A stretch of 64,000 nt of DNA from Lewinella sp041392765 (GTDB taxonomy: Bacteria > Bacteroidota > Bacteroidia > Chitinophagales > Saprospiraceae). Under the pieces are notes generated by a model. It was not told where the DNA came from. It ran no database searches and worked only from the letters and a program-made list of their open reading frames with translations. Both the position numbers and the translations under genes were made by a program. The stretch's first letter is position 1. Each line of letters opens with the position of its first letter. The DNA lies in assembly GCA_041392765.1 (NCBI GenBank), contig JAWKLL010000001.1, positions 62,001 through 126,000 of the forward strand, in the 5' to 3' direction. Positions 37,982-46,530 of this stretch are shown here, piece after piece.

Positions 37982-38422
37982 GTGAAGATACTACATCAAC
38001 AGACCGGGGTACTACATGAGGCGACCATCGAACTCGTCAGGGATGAGGATTGGGAAATAATACGGCAGTCGGGGCAGTTTAAGTTTAACTGGCTGCTGGA
38101 GAAGAAGCGGATTGTCCAGAAATACGGCTGGCCTATGAATCTGAAATTTAGGGCTAATTTCGTATGAGATATTCCAACGAACCTGAATCCACATACTGAT
38201 TGAGAACAGTGAGGTAAATAAGGGAAAGAAGAAGAATAGATTTCTAACCGATGCCTTAGCACGCACTGCGAAATTGTTTGAACGCAAATGACGGCTTTGT
38301 GTCTTGAACCGAAACGGCATTGGCCGATCATTACAAGGATAAGTATGGACTCAGTGTAGGGTAAATATTTATACACCGAATTGCCAACTCCGAACGACTC
38401 ATCAGCAATATTTAAGCCATGA
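37982..38422 (+). pseudogene. Acetyltransferase-like gene in several frames, partner of the downstream XRE gene
   Basis: The first frame (start GTG 37982) reads EATIELVRDEDWEIIRQSGQ and FKFNWLLEKKRIV, then breaks near 38112. Related sequence continues in other frames: IRLAYESEI, GLISYEI, ENSEVNKGKKKNRFLTDALA, NDGFVSLE, ADHYKDKYGLSVG and a tail ending at a TGA (38420-38422) that overlaps the next ATG (ATGA). I recall such proteins (about 145 residues) in Bacteroidota, annotated as GNAT-like, ahead of an XRE gene. At least six single-base lesions would be needed to repair it, which is more than the other genes, so true decay is likely. Confidence 0.55.
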
Positions 38423-38952
38423 AAAGTAACCAGCAGATATACGAAGACCTCCTCCTTACCTACACCGAAGCGGAAGTGGCCGACTTCGCAATGCTCCCCG
38501 ATGCGGAAGCGGCCAGCGATGCTGCGCGGGCTGAGTTTGCGGCCTTGCGGCGCCAGCGGCGGGCGGATATGTCGGAGGAGGAGCGGCGGCTGTCGGCGTT
38601 GCTGGGACTGAAGTACCAGATACGCGCCTACACTGCGGGTGATGTGTTTGATGCTTCCCAATCTTTTGCAAATACCCTGCTGACCTATCTGAGCCTGGTG
38701 AACCGCAACCAAAAGCAGTTCGCTGCGGACATCGACATACACCCGTCGCGGCTCAACAGAATACTCAAAGGCAAGGAGCGAATCGGCAAGCACCTGGCCT
38801 TTCGGCTCGAAAAGCACAGCGGCTACACTATCCCCGCCATCTACTGGTGGAAACTGGTACAAAAAGAAGTAGAACAGGAAATATTGAACGATGCCGCCGT
38901 CTGCGAGTCGGAACAAAGCCGCGTGAGTTATACCGCCTATACTGTTAGCTAG
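38419..38952 (+). CDS. XRE-family helix-turn-helix protein
   Basis: 177 residues, intact. N-terminal half is helical and charged (EVADFAMLPDAEAASDAARA, LRRQRRADMSEEERR). Residues ~85-150 are a lambda-repressor-like HTH: NRNQKQFAADIDIHPSRLNR followed by ILKGKERIGKHLAFRLEKHS. Its ATG overlaps the stop of the preceding acetyltransferase-like gene, so the two form an operon under the promoter at 37947. This layout is like a toxin-antitoxin pair with an XRE antitoxin, but that is inference. Confidence 0.8.
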   Translation: MKSNQQIYEDLLLTYTEAEVADFAMLPDAEAASDAARAEFAALRRQRRADMSEEERRLSALLGLKYQIRAYTAGDVFDASQSFANTLLTYLSLVNRNQKQFAADIDIHPSRLNRILKGKERIGKHLAFRLEKHSGYTIPAIYWWKLVQKEVEQEILNDAAVCESEQSRVSYTAYTVS

Positions 38953-39000
38953 TGCGTAGGGTACTAAATTCTGGACTGTCCAAGTTTCGTTCTTTTGCCG

Positions 39001-39008
39001 TATATTTG
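39001..39008 (+). promoter_or_regulatory. Probable -7 box of the UPF0175 gene
   Basis: TATATTTG fits TAnnTTTG, 36 bp before the ATG at 39044. Confidence 0.45.
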
Positions 39009-39043
39009 CATAGTTATATTCCTTCCAAGCAAACCATCCTTAC

Positions 39044-39301
39044 ATGGCATTGATTCTATCAGATACCGTCCTAGAAAAGGCACAAATATCAGCAGATGAT
39101 TTGTTGGTAGAGATAGCTTGTTACCTCTATGCCCGCAAAAAACTGAGTATGGGATTGGCCAAAGAACTGGCCGGGCTGAATCAGATTGAATTCCAGCAGG
39201 CACTGAGTACGCGGGAAATAGACCTCCATTATTCAGCAGAAGACCTGAAAACGGATTTGAAAAATTTAGGCATCAACCTCTTATCCGTTACCCTGTGGTA
39301 G
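39044..39301 (+). CDS. UPF0175-family protein (antitoxin-like)
   Basis: 85 residues, intact. The pattern DDLLVEIACYLYARKKLSMG and AKELAGLNQIEFQQALSTRE is the UPF0175 helix-turn-helix-like core, ending in the short DLKNLGI tail. Known: UPF0175 proteins usually pair with a DUF3368 (PIN-like) toxin encoded directly downstream. Here only the first codons of such a partner remain, so this is a solitary antitoxin-like gene. Confidence 0.85.
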   Translation: MALILSDTVLEKAQISADDLLVEIACYLYARKKLSMGLAKELAGLNQIEFQQALSTREIDLHYSAEDLKTDLKNLGINLLSVTLW

Positions 39302-39471
39302 TAAGCGATACCGCTTCGATAGGTAGGCTTTCGGTTGAATCAAAAGTTAGTATTAAATGTATTGAAGCGGCTAGGGGAAATGTAGAAATATGCACGCCAG
39401 CCAGGAGACCCTCACGAGCGAAATTTGGGAAGATGTGGGGCGAGCGGCTCTTGTTTCTGCTTCGTTCATGA
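39295..39471 (+). pseudogene. Remnant of a DUF3368/PIN-like toxin gene
   Basis: A GTG at 39295 overlaps the UPF0175 stop and opens VVVSDTASIGRL, matching the usual start of DUF3368 proteins (VVSDTSPL-type, with the first PIN Asp). After about 12-20 codons similarity ends and the frame runs into repeat sequence (CACGAGCGAAATTTGGGAAG) shared with 40664 and 42377. So most of the toxin gene has been deleted. Confidence 0.45.
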
Positions 39472-39564
39472 TTTTTGTATTATCAAATAACCATCAAATA
39501 AGGTTTAAGCCCCAAATGGTACATAATTTCTATGTTTTCGGGATTTATTCTCAGGGTCATCTTC

Positions 39565-39639
39565 TTAATCCCGAAGGGATGAAAAGATTATAGCCTGATG
39601 AAATCCACAATGCCAATAAACCCCTAAGGGGTGATATTT
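39565..39639 (+). repeat. REP module, left flank of the RAYT gene
   Basis: Two small palindromes: TCCCGAAGGGATGAAAAGAT (TCCCGAAGGGA) and CCCCTAAGGGGTGATAT. The right flank at 40107-40183 is the inverse of this module, and a third copy lies at 50341-50417. Confidence 0.8.
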
Positions 39640-40101
39640 TTAATCCATCCATTCGAATAAGTATTTTTCGTTGTATTCAATTTCAAATTTTTCAAGAAAA
39701 CCAAGGTATTCTTCTTTAAAAGTTTTCTTCCTATGATGTTCTTCTTGATTGGCAATGTATTGATAAACATTTTCAATTTGTGAATGGGCATAAGAAAAAG
39801 CACCATATCCTTCTTGCCAAGAAAATTTTCCCTTAATAAATTTTTGTTCGTTGATGAAATTGGAAGAATTGTTTTTGATATCTCTTACTAAATCAGAAAT
39901 ACTCATTGCAGGTTTTAATCCCACAAAAACGTGAACGTGGTCTGCAACTCCATTTACGATAATTGGTTTTTGATTTTTACCTTTGATAATGCCTGCCATA
40001 TACTTAAACACTTCATCACGCCAAGGTTTTTGTAATAGATTCTCTCTGCCTTTCACGGCAAAAACATATTGGATATAAATTTGTGAAAATGTACCTGCCA
40101 T
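39640..40101 (-). CDS. IS200-like Y1 transposase (REP-associated, RAYT type)
   Basis: 153 residues, intact, full length for the IS200/Y1 family. The HUH motif is HVHVFVG (residues ~55-61) and the catalytic Tyr is probably the first in QIENVYQYIANQEEHH (residue ~118). The ending EEYLGFLEKFEIEYNEKYLF is typical of the Bacteroidota subgroup. It has no partner TnpB. It is closely flanked by inverted REP modules that probably serve as its substrates. Known: RAYT proteins cut and join single-stranded REP hairpins. Confidence 0.93.
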   Translation of the reverse strand: MAGTFSQIYIQYVFAVKGRENLLQKPWRDEVFKYMAGIIKGKNQKPIIVNGVADHVHVFVGLKPAMSISDLVRDIKNNSSNFINEQKFIKGKFSWQEGYGAFSYAHSQIENVYQYIANQEEHHRKKTFKEEYLGFLEKFEIEYNEKYLFEWMD

Positions 40102-40106
40102 AATAC

Positions 40107-40183
40107 TATATCACCCCTTCGGGGTTGGGTTGTGGTTGGTTAATCTTATTTTCTATAATCTTGCCATCCCTTCGGGATTTTTG
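40107..40183 (-). repeat. REP module, right flank of the RAYT gene
   Basis: ATATCACCCCTTCGGGGTTG then CTATAATCTTGCCATCCCTT and CGGGATTTTT; the inverse of the left module. Confidence 0.8.
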
Positions 40184-40286
40184 AGTTTCCAATTTCCCCG
40201 CAAATGCCTTCTGCAATACCCCCTTTTTCAACGCCTGCAAATCTACTATTTTCTTCTGTTGCACTGCGTATTTTTTGAAATCACCC

Positions 40287-40342
40287 GCTAGTTGTAGCGT
40301 CCTCGCTACAACTTAATACGCCAGTAGGGCTTGCAGCCCGGT
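40287..40342. repeat. Dispersed family D repeat
   Basis: CTAGTTGTAGCGTCCTCGCT ... CAGTAGGGCTTGCAGCCCGG. Confidence 0.7.
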
Positions 40343-40771
40343 CTTGCCGATGAGAATATAAGCGAGCGGATGTCCCTGTTCATCTTGCATGTTGCAGTAT
40401 TGCGTTCGTATATTTGGGATGGTGCGCTGGGAGCAGGGCTGCAAGTCCTACGAGCAATCGTAGGTTGGAGCGAGGACGCTACAACCAGCAGGAATGTGCC
40501 CCGGATGCCACTCTCCCAACTGGCGAAATCCGCCTCGCCGTATTGCGCATAACCAACCCTGCTGACGCAAAACCGCACAAAATCCACACAACCAAAAGTA
40601 GAAATCCCGCACACCAGTGGGGAACTGGCCGACAGCGTGTATCGGGTTATCCCGATGGCCTTCGGGATCACGAGCGATTTTTGGGAAGATTTGGGGCGGG
40701 TGGGGGGCTTCGCTATCCCCTCCTTACCGACCGTTTACGGTTAAGACCTAAGAGTTGTGGGATTTTATTTT
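40343..40771. repeat. Repeat-filled gap: family D copy and GGGAACTGGCCGACAGCG block
   Basis: 40431-40490 is another family D copy (GCAGGGCTGCAAGTCCTACG, GGAGCGAGGACGCTACAACC). 40619-40717 (ACTGGCCGACAGCGTGTATC, then TTTTTGGGAAGATTTGGGGC) recurs at 42335-42412 and in part at 39408-39450. No credible gene. Confidence 0.6.
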
Positions 40772-41314
40772 TTAAAAATCATCAGAAAGCATGATTAGAC
40801 TAGCATCTAACGGCATTATCTTAACAACGGTCTTATTTCTCAGACTCTCAGAGAAATACAAATTACTATATCTAGTTAGATCAAGTCCAATTTTTTCGCC
40901 CCTCCACGCAAAGAAATTGTCAAAAACTCTATTACCAAGTTCATCTTCCAAAGGACCTAATCTTGGTTCTCCAAAGAGTACTTCCAAATCCTGTAGTAGG
41001 TTTTGTAGTGTCTGAATATCTGAATCAAAATAAAATTCAAGAGATATTAGCTTGTCATTATAAAAGGCAGGCTTAAAGCTCTCCCATTCTGTTCCAAGAA
41101 AACTGCTATGGTTTTGACCATTATACTCGTATCCCTTATATCCTTCGTTGGGTTCAAAGAAAAAGACTAAATCTTCTTTAAACTCCGTGTATCGGGAGCC
41201 AAATTTAAACTCTTTGTACCCGTTTTTGGCGTCCAATAATTCAGTTGATTGAGCTTCAATTTCTCCAAGAGGAAAAAATAAAAAAATCATAAAAAAAACG
41301 ACAACTTGTTTCAT
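40772..41314 (-). CDS. Small exported protein of unknown function
   Basis: 180 residues with a clear signal peptide (MKQVVVFFMIFLFFPLGEIEA). The body has KEFKFGSRYTEFKEDLVFFF and LQNLLQDLEVLFGEPRLGPL, a fold type seen in small lipid- or envelope-linked Bacteroidota proteins, but no family is assigned. It lies 22 bp downstream of the PD-(D/E)XK-like gene and may be in the same transcript. AT-rich like its neighbours. Confidence 0.7.
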   Translation of the reverse strand: MKQVVVFFMIFLFFPLGEIEAQSTELLDAKNGYKEFKFGSRYTEFKEDLVFFFEPNEGYKGYEYNGQNHSSFLGTEWESFKPAFYNDKLISLEFYFDSDIQTLQNLLQDLEVLFGEPRLGPLEDELGNRVFDNFFAWRGEKIGLDLTRYSNLYFSESLRNKTVVKIMPLDASLIMLSDDF

Positions 41315-41336
41315 GTTAATTTATTAAAATGATTTA

Positions 41337-42035
41337 TTACAAATTAAAATAAGAATAAAGTTCAGCAGGAGATCCAGCCTCTTTTTTATTTTGGTCTTTA
41401 AAATATTTTACCAATTCCATAAACTGTTCTCCCCAATTACTCATTGGAGCATAATTAGTTTCACATGAGACCCTTCTTACGGCTGGCCTGAAACATTCCC
41501 AACAATAATCCATCATTACCTGACCATTGATATATTTTAATTGATTATTCCTTGGAAGAGGTCTATCTGGGGCAAAAATTATTGGCCTAATTGAAATTAA
41601 TCCCATTTTGCTTTTATGAAGTATTCTTTCAAATTTTTCAGATGAATTCACTTCTCTAGGCTGAATAGCCTTGCTAAGTTCTTCATTCAAATACTTTAAA
41701 TCATTGACTGCAAATAAGCCTATCCATGAAAGTAATTTATGCCTTCTATCATTATTTTCTCTCACCGATTTATTAAATCGCAGAGAAGCATTTTGTCCTT
41801 TCACTTCGCCAATCAATAAATCAATATCACAGTCTTCAGGAATTTCCAAATATGAGGAACATCCTATCAACCGATCATGTTGGTGGTGGTTTTTAAATCT
41901 GACTCCGATAATATCTATTTCTCCGTCGACATTACCATCATCGGCAGAATGTATAATTAAACCTGTTGTAAAATAACCATTCAGCCTCAAATATAAAGCA
42001 ACCAGTTTTTCTTGCAAAATACTTCTATTCATCAT
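41337..42035 (-). CDS. Predicted PD-(D/E)XK nuclease-fold protein
   Basis: 232 residues, intact. Residues ~35-80 show a pattern of the restriction-endonuclease fold: an N-terminal helix (LQEKLVALYLRLNGYFTTGL), then DGEIDIIGVRF (acidic motif) and DIDLLIGEVKGQ (E-x-K motif). The C-terminal part has a Cys pair region (DYCWECFRPAVRRVSCETNY). This suggests DNA or RNA cleavage, or an inactive relative; no known system is recognised. Neighbours are an exported protein downstream and, beyond a repeat, a HEPN-motif protein upstream on the same strand. Confidence 0.65.
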   Translation of the reverse strand: MMNRSILQEKLVALYLRLNGYFTTGLIIHSADDGNVDGEIDIIGVRFKNHHQHDRLIGCSSYLEIPEDCDIDLLIGEVKGQNASLRFNKSVRENNDRRHKLLSWIGLFAVNDLKYLNEELSKAIQPREVNSSEKFERILHKSKMGLISIRPIIFAPDRPLPRNNQLKYINGQVMMDYCWECFRPAVRRVSCETNYAPMSNWGEQFMELVKYFKDQNKKEAGSPAELYSYFNL

Positions 42036-42127
42036 AAATCAATTTGCATTAAACAATAACATCAGATGGACATTACGTCACTATTTAAGAAAAGTTCCAT
42101 TTTTGAACCTCAAATTGCCCATAACTC

Positions 42128-42313
42128 TAAGGACTGTTTGCGCCCCCACCTCACTAACCGACCGCCAGACTACCCACCTTTGGCTACAAGGGAACATCGC
42201 TTTTTTGCTCATCGCCATAGCAGGATAATTTAGGGGCAAGTTACGGTTTTTTTCAGGTTTTTTGTGCCGTTTTTTGGCGTGTACTTCAGCTTTTTTACTT
42301 CTTGCTGTTTTCC
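42128..42313 (+). repeat. Dispersed repeat family E, copy 1
   Basis: About 186 bp (AAGGACTGTTTGCGCCC ... ACATCGCTTTTTTGCT ... GGGGCAAGTTACGGTTTTTT ... TTTTGTGCCG) matching 46332-46517 in the same orientation. It is followed at 42335-42412 by the ACTGGCCGACAGCG block found also at 40619. Confidence 0.7.
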
Positions 42314-42413
42314 CTAAAACTGGGGGCAAGCCCGGGAGACTGGCCGACAGCGAGTATCGGGTCGTCCCGATGCACGATCGGTTTTTGGGAGGATGTGGGG
42401 CGAGCGGGGGGGA

Positions 42414-44177
42414 TTACTTTTTTAACAAGAGGTTCAACTTATGAATATTATAAATTATAGTCTTATAATCTTTCCAACCTGATACTGCTTTTGATAAATC
42501 GCTTTCCTTAACCTGATCTATAAACAGCTCATTGACTCCATTGTAAAAGTCCATGACTGAATAGAGATCATCTAAGGTGTCACTATTTAGAATGATAAAG
42601 TCCTCAAATTCTTTCCAAAAGCTTTTATTCTCCAATATTTTCTTTGACTTACAAATATTGGATTTTTTCAACTCTTGGGCAATTGGATACGAAGATATTT
42701 GAGTTTCCATATTATTGTAAATCTCATTTATGGACGATATCAAATATCGTTCAGTATCAATAGCTATAAATTCTATTTGACATTCAACATATAAAAATGA
42801 ATTATTAAAATCTTCTAACTCTTCATGCAGTTTTTTCTTTTGTGAAGAATGAATATTCTTTAAAAGGTTAAAATAGATAGAAAAACCTCTAAAATCAACA
42901 AAGTCTTCTGGATTTCTTCTTCTTAGCAACCGGGTTAATTTCACTAATGGATTGTCAAGTTCTGCATAAAATTTCAAAATAAATTCCAAATCAGTTAAGA
43001 GGTCGAATGAATTCAAATCATGCCCTTCTGTTAAGCCTGTATGCATAAAATGATTCCTTTGTTCAGGTAGGACATATTGAAAATAATCAATATATAAATC
43101 ACTCAGAACGTAGTGCTTTTTCACCCTATTTACTTTATCTGGTAGAGCTTTTTTTAGAATGCCAGAATCAGGTTCTAGTACCTCAACCATTTCTGCAAAT
43201 AATCCTTCTACTTGAGGTAATGCGAGAGCATAGAATGCCAACCATTTTTCAGATCTAAACAGCCTTTCTAACTCCGTGAATATTTGTTTTCGTTCATTTT
43301 TGATTGGGAGCAAGCTGAGATTATAGTCGATACTTTTAAAGTAATCATCGCTTGAGTACTTTTCAAAAAGTTTCTTATAGAATTCTCTTTTACTGTCGTT
43401 ATATAATTTTTGATAAGATGGAATCTCCGCTATTGAGAGATAATCAACCCTATGTGATACTCTATCTATATTTTTGTAGTCAAAATTATTTACAAAAAAA
43501 GCATTTCCAAAATTATACGGAAAGTCCTTTAGTCCTCCTAAAAAACCTACAACAGCAAAAACATTTGGTTTATGTTTTGATTTATCAATTGCTCTTTCGT
43601 ATACTCCATCTAAATAATAGGTTATAATCTTATGTCTTTCTCTCAATGTTCGATTATAAAATTCTATTATTGTTCTCGCCTTATGATTTTTTTCGACTGA
43701 TTGGCCGTTTATATACCGTGATATTGTTTTTTCTTTTTCATATTCAATTACAAGATTATTGATTTCTTTTAGATCAGTTTCAACTTTTCCTCTCAAATCT
43801 GTAAGATGAAATAGAGGTAGTGAATCAAAACCCAATATCCATTTTTTATATGTATCAACAGGGTCTCTTTTATTATCTATTTTCTTTTCGATAAAACTAT
43901 TTTTTGTATGAGTTTTAATAGAAGTGGGGCTAATATTCAATATACCAAAGTAGTCCAATACTTTTTTTATTGCCTTTAAACAAGACTCTTCATTATTCTC
44001 TAAATCTGTATTTATTGATTCAATATATTTAAGTGAGTTAAATAAAAGGCTATTCATTGTGTTGATACTGAATATATCATCATTTAAAAGGCTCAGATGA
44101 AGCTTTTTCTGAAGCTCATTTATTCCTCCGAATGTTTTTTTATAATCGTTAAGTTTTATTATTTGATCTTTTTTCAT
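42414..44177 (-). CDS. Large protein with a HEPN-type R-x4-H motif, function unknown
   Basis: 587 residues, intact, very AT-rich, Lys/Asn/Ile-rich. N-terminal ~300 residues are helical with no family I can name. Residues ~315-385 contain EKWLAFYALALPQVEGLFAE and LPEQRNHFMHTGLTEG; RNHFMH fits the HEPN ribonuclease motif R-x4-6-H, and the preceding helices are arranged as in HEPN domains. The C-terminal ~200 residues are again helical. HEPN proteins often act in abortive infection and toxin-antitoxin systems. Its composition suggests horizontal gain. Its stop is 2 bp from the repeat block. Confidence 0.65.
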   Translation of the reverse strand: MKKDQIIKLNDYKKTFGGINELQKKLHLSLLNDDIFSINTMNSLLFNSLKYIESINTDLENNEESCLKAIKKVLDYFGILNISPTSIKTHTKNSFIEKKIDNKRDPVDTYKKWILGFDSLPLFHLTDLRGKVETDLKEINNLVIEYEKEKTISRYINGQSVEKNHKARTIIEFYNRTLRERHKIITYYLDGVYERAIDKSKHKPNVFAVVGFLGGLKDFPYNFGNAFFVNNFDYKNIDRVSHRVDYLSIAEIPSYQKLYNDSKREFYKKLFEKYSSDDYFKSIDYNLSLLPIKNERKQIFTELERLFRSEKWLAFYALALPQVEGLFAEMVEVLEPDSGILKKALPDKVNRVKKHYVLSDLYIDYFQYVLPEQRNHFMHTGLTEGHDLNSFDLLTDLEFILKFYAELDNPLVKLTRLLRRRNPEDFVDFRGFSIYFNLLKNIHSSQKKKLHEELEDFNNSFLYVECQIEFIAIDTERYLISSINEIYNNMETQISSYPIAQELKKSNICKSKKILENKSFWKEFEDFIILNSDTLDDLYSVMDFYNGVNELFIDQVKESDLSKAVSGWKDYKTIIYNIHKLNLLLKK

Positions 44178-44606
44178 TTACATTTTTTTGAAATAACAAG
44201 CATTATTGACAATGACACTCAATAAATTAATACACGCAATAAAGTGTATCTAAACGCTGCCCGCACGTTCTCCATCCCACGCCTCCCTATTCCTAGTTCA
44301 GCAGGCGACTTCATCCGCGCAGCACCTCACAAATATATAGCGCATATTCCAAACTAGCAAAAAAAAACCAACTCCCCCAGAATAGCGCGTGTGCCACAGG
44401 GAAGCCCCTATTCTTCATGGCATCCGCGCATGGCACACAGGCGCGTAGCCCGCAGGGCGGGAGCGCGGGCGGCGGAAGCCGCCGAGGGGCAGGGATGGGA
44501 GCATCCCGGCAGGGTGCGGACAGCCCGGTGGCCCTGCAAGTGGCCAGCCCCCCACACGATGGGTATGATGCGAGAGGGCGTGCATCCAAAATGAAGGAAT
44601 AATTCC
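44178..44606. other. Gene-free stretch containing a GC-rich block
   Basis: 44178-44384 is ordinary AT-rich spacer. About 44390-44585 is strikingly GC-rich (GCGCGTAGCCCGCAGGGCGG, GCGGCGGAAGCCGCCGAGGG), with nested short palindromes (AGCCCGCAGGGC, GGCGGAAGCCGCC). It does not code convincingly in any frame. Probably a dispersed palindromic repeat of another kind. Confidence 0.5.
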
Positions 44607-44614
44607 TACTTTTG
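44607..44614 (+). promoter_or_regulatory. Probable -7 box of the ABC-F gene
   Basis: TACTTTTG fits TAnnTTTG, 23 bp before the ATG at 44637, just outside the GC-rich block. Confidence 0.45.
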
Positions 44615-44636
44615 CGCCAAATTTACAGATCCACTT

Positions 44637-46269
44637 ATGGTTTCAATAGACGGCCTGACGGTGTCCTTTTCTGAGCGGGCACTTTTTGATAATATTTCTT
44701 TTGTCATCCATGAAAATGACAAGATTGCGTTGATGGGGAAGAACGGCGCGGGAAAATCAACGCTGATGAAGATCATCGCGGGGGTGCAAAAGCCGACCAA
44801 GGGAAAGATCAACACATCGGACAGGACGACCATCGCTTACCTGCCACAGCACCTGCTGACGGACGACAACTGTACGGTGGCCGAAGAGGCGGCCAAGGCA
44901 TACCAAGAATACTTTGAGCTGAAGCGACAACTGGAAGAGCTGAACCAGGAAATGGCCGAACGGACGGATTATGAGTCCGATAGCTATATGGCGCTCATTG
45001 AAAAATCCAGTGAAATCGGGGAGCGGTTCTATAACCTGGAGGAAGTGAACCATGCCGCCGAGGTGGAAAAGGCGTTGCTGGGGCTGGGGTTCAAAAGGGA
45101 GGATTTCAATCGCCCGACCAGTGCGTTTCTTTCTGGGGGCTGGCGGATGCGGATTGAGTTGGCCAAAATACTGCTGCAAAAGCCCGACCTGATTTTGCTG
45201 GATGAGCCGACCAACCACCTCGACATAGAATCGGTGGTCTGGTTGGAGGACTTTTTGTTGAAAAAAGCCAATGCGGTGATGGTCATTTCGCACGACAAGG
45301 CTTTTGTTGACAATATCACCAATCGCACCGTGGAGCTGACGCTGGGTAAAATATACGACTACAAGGCCAACTATTCCCACTACCTGGTATTGCGCGAAGA
45401 TCGGCGGGCTGCCCAAATCAAAGCCTTCAAAGAGCAACAGAAATGGATAGCGGAGCAGGAGCGTTTTGTGGAACGGTTCAAGGGGACTTTTCCAAACCAA
45501 TCAGGTGTCGTCGGTGGAGCGGATGTTGGAGAAAGTGGAGATCATAGAAGTGGATGAGGTGGATAATTCCGCGCTGAAGCTGCGGTTTCCGCCTGCGCCA
45601 AGGTCGGGCGATTATCCGCTGATTGTCAAAGACTTGTCTAAAAGCTATGGCGACCACGTGGTATTCCAAGATACCAATATGACGATTGAGCGGGGCGAAA
45701 AGGTGGCGTTCGTGGGCAGAAATGGCGAAGGGAAATCGACGATGATCAAAGCCATCATGCAGGAAATAGAAGTGCAGGGTACTTGCCACGTAGGGCATAA
45801 TGTCCAGATTGGCTATTTTGCACAAAACCAAGCTTCGCTACTGGATGAACAAGCGACTGTGTTTGAAACCGTTGACGAGGTAGCCAAAGGCGACATCCGC
45901 ACCAAGCTAAAAACGATATTGGGTGGCTTCATGTTTCAGGGCGATGATATTGATAAAAAGGTGTCGGTGCTTTCGGGTGGCGAAAAAACCCGTCTGGCCA
46001 TGGTCAAGCTGCTGCTGGAACCCATCAACCTCCTGATACTGGATGAGCCGACCAACCACCTGGATCTGCGGTCGAAGGACGTACTAAAAGAAGCCCTCCT
46101 CAACTACGACGGTACGCTGATTCTGGTCTCGCACGATCGCGATTTCTTGAAGGGCCTCGCCCACAAGGTATTCGAATTCAAAAACAAGCGCGTCATCGAG
46201 CATTTCGAAACCATTGATGACTTTCTGGTGCGCAACAAGGCGGAGAGTATGCGGGATTTGAATTTGTAG
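44637..46269 (+). CDS. ABC-F family ATPase (one frameshift)
   Basis: About 544 residues after repair. First ABC domain: Walker A LMGKNGAGKSTLMK, signature LSGGWRMRIELAKILL, Walker B LILLDEPTNHLDIES. The frame breaks near 45487 in the linker (ERFVERFKGTF / NQVSSVERMLEKVEII). Second ABC domain: Walker A VGRNGEGKSTMIK, signature LSGGEKTRLAMVKLLL, Walker B LLILDEPTNHLDLRS. No membrane domain. Known: ABC-F proteins bind ribosomes and relieve stalls or give antibiotic protection; the subfamily cannot be fixed by eye. The sequence is otherwise well conserved. Confidence 0.92.
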
Positions 46270-46331
46270 CGGGCGGAGCCACACGATCGGTTAGTATATG
46301 AAAAGTAGGCGATTGCGAAGCACTAAACGCT

Positions 46332-46517
46332 AAGGACTGTCTGCGCCCCACCCCACAAACCGACCGTCAGGCTACCAGATGCCGACTATAAGGGGACATC
46401 GCTTTTTTGCTTCTCGCCGCAACGTGGCGATTGAGGAGCAAGTTACGGTTTTTTTTAGGTTTTTGTGCCGTTGTTGGGTGTGCTTCACGTTTTTCACCTA
46501 TTGCTCTCTCTTTTGCC
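46332..46517 (+). repeat. Dispersed repeat family E, copy 2
   Basis: AAGGACTGTCTGCGCCCC ... GGGGACATCGCTTTTTTGCT ... AGCAAGTTACGGTTTTTTTT; see 42128. Confidence 0.7.
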
Positions 46518-46530
46518 CTGTCAGGTAGAT

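Noticed and set aside
37996..38916. 306-codon minus-strand ORF
   Set aside because: It runs through the intact XRE gene and the acetyltransferase remnant on the other strand and has no recognisable domain.
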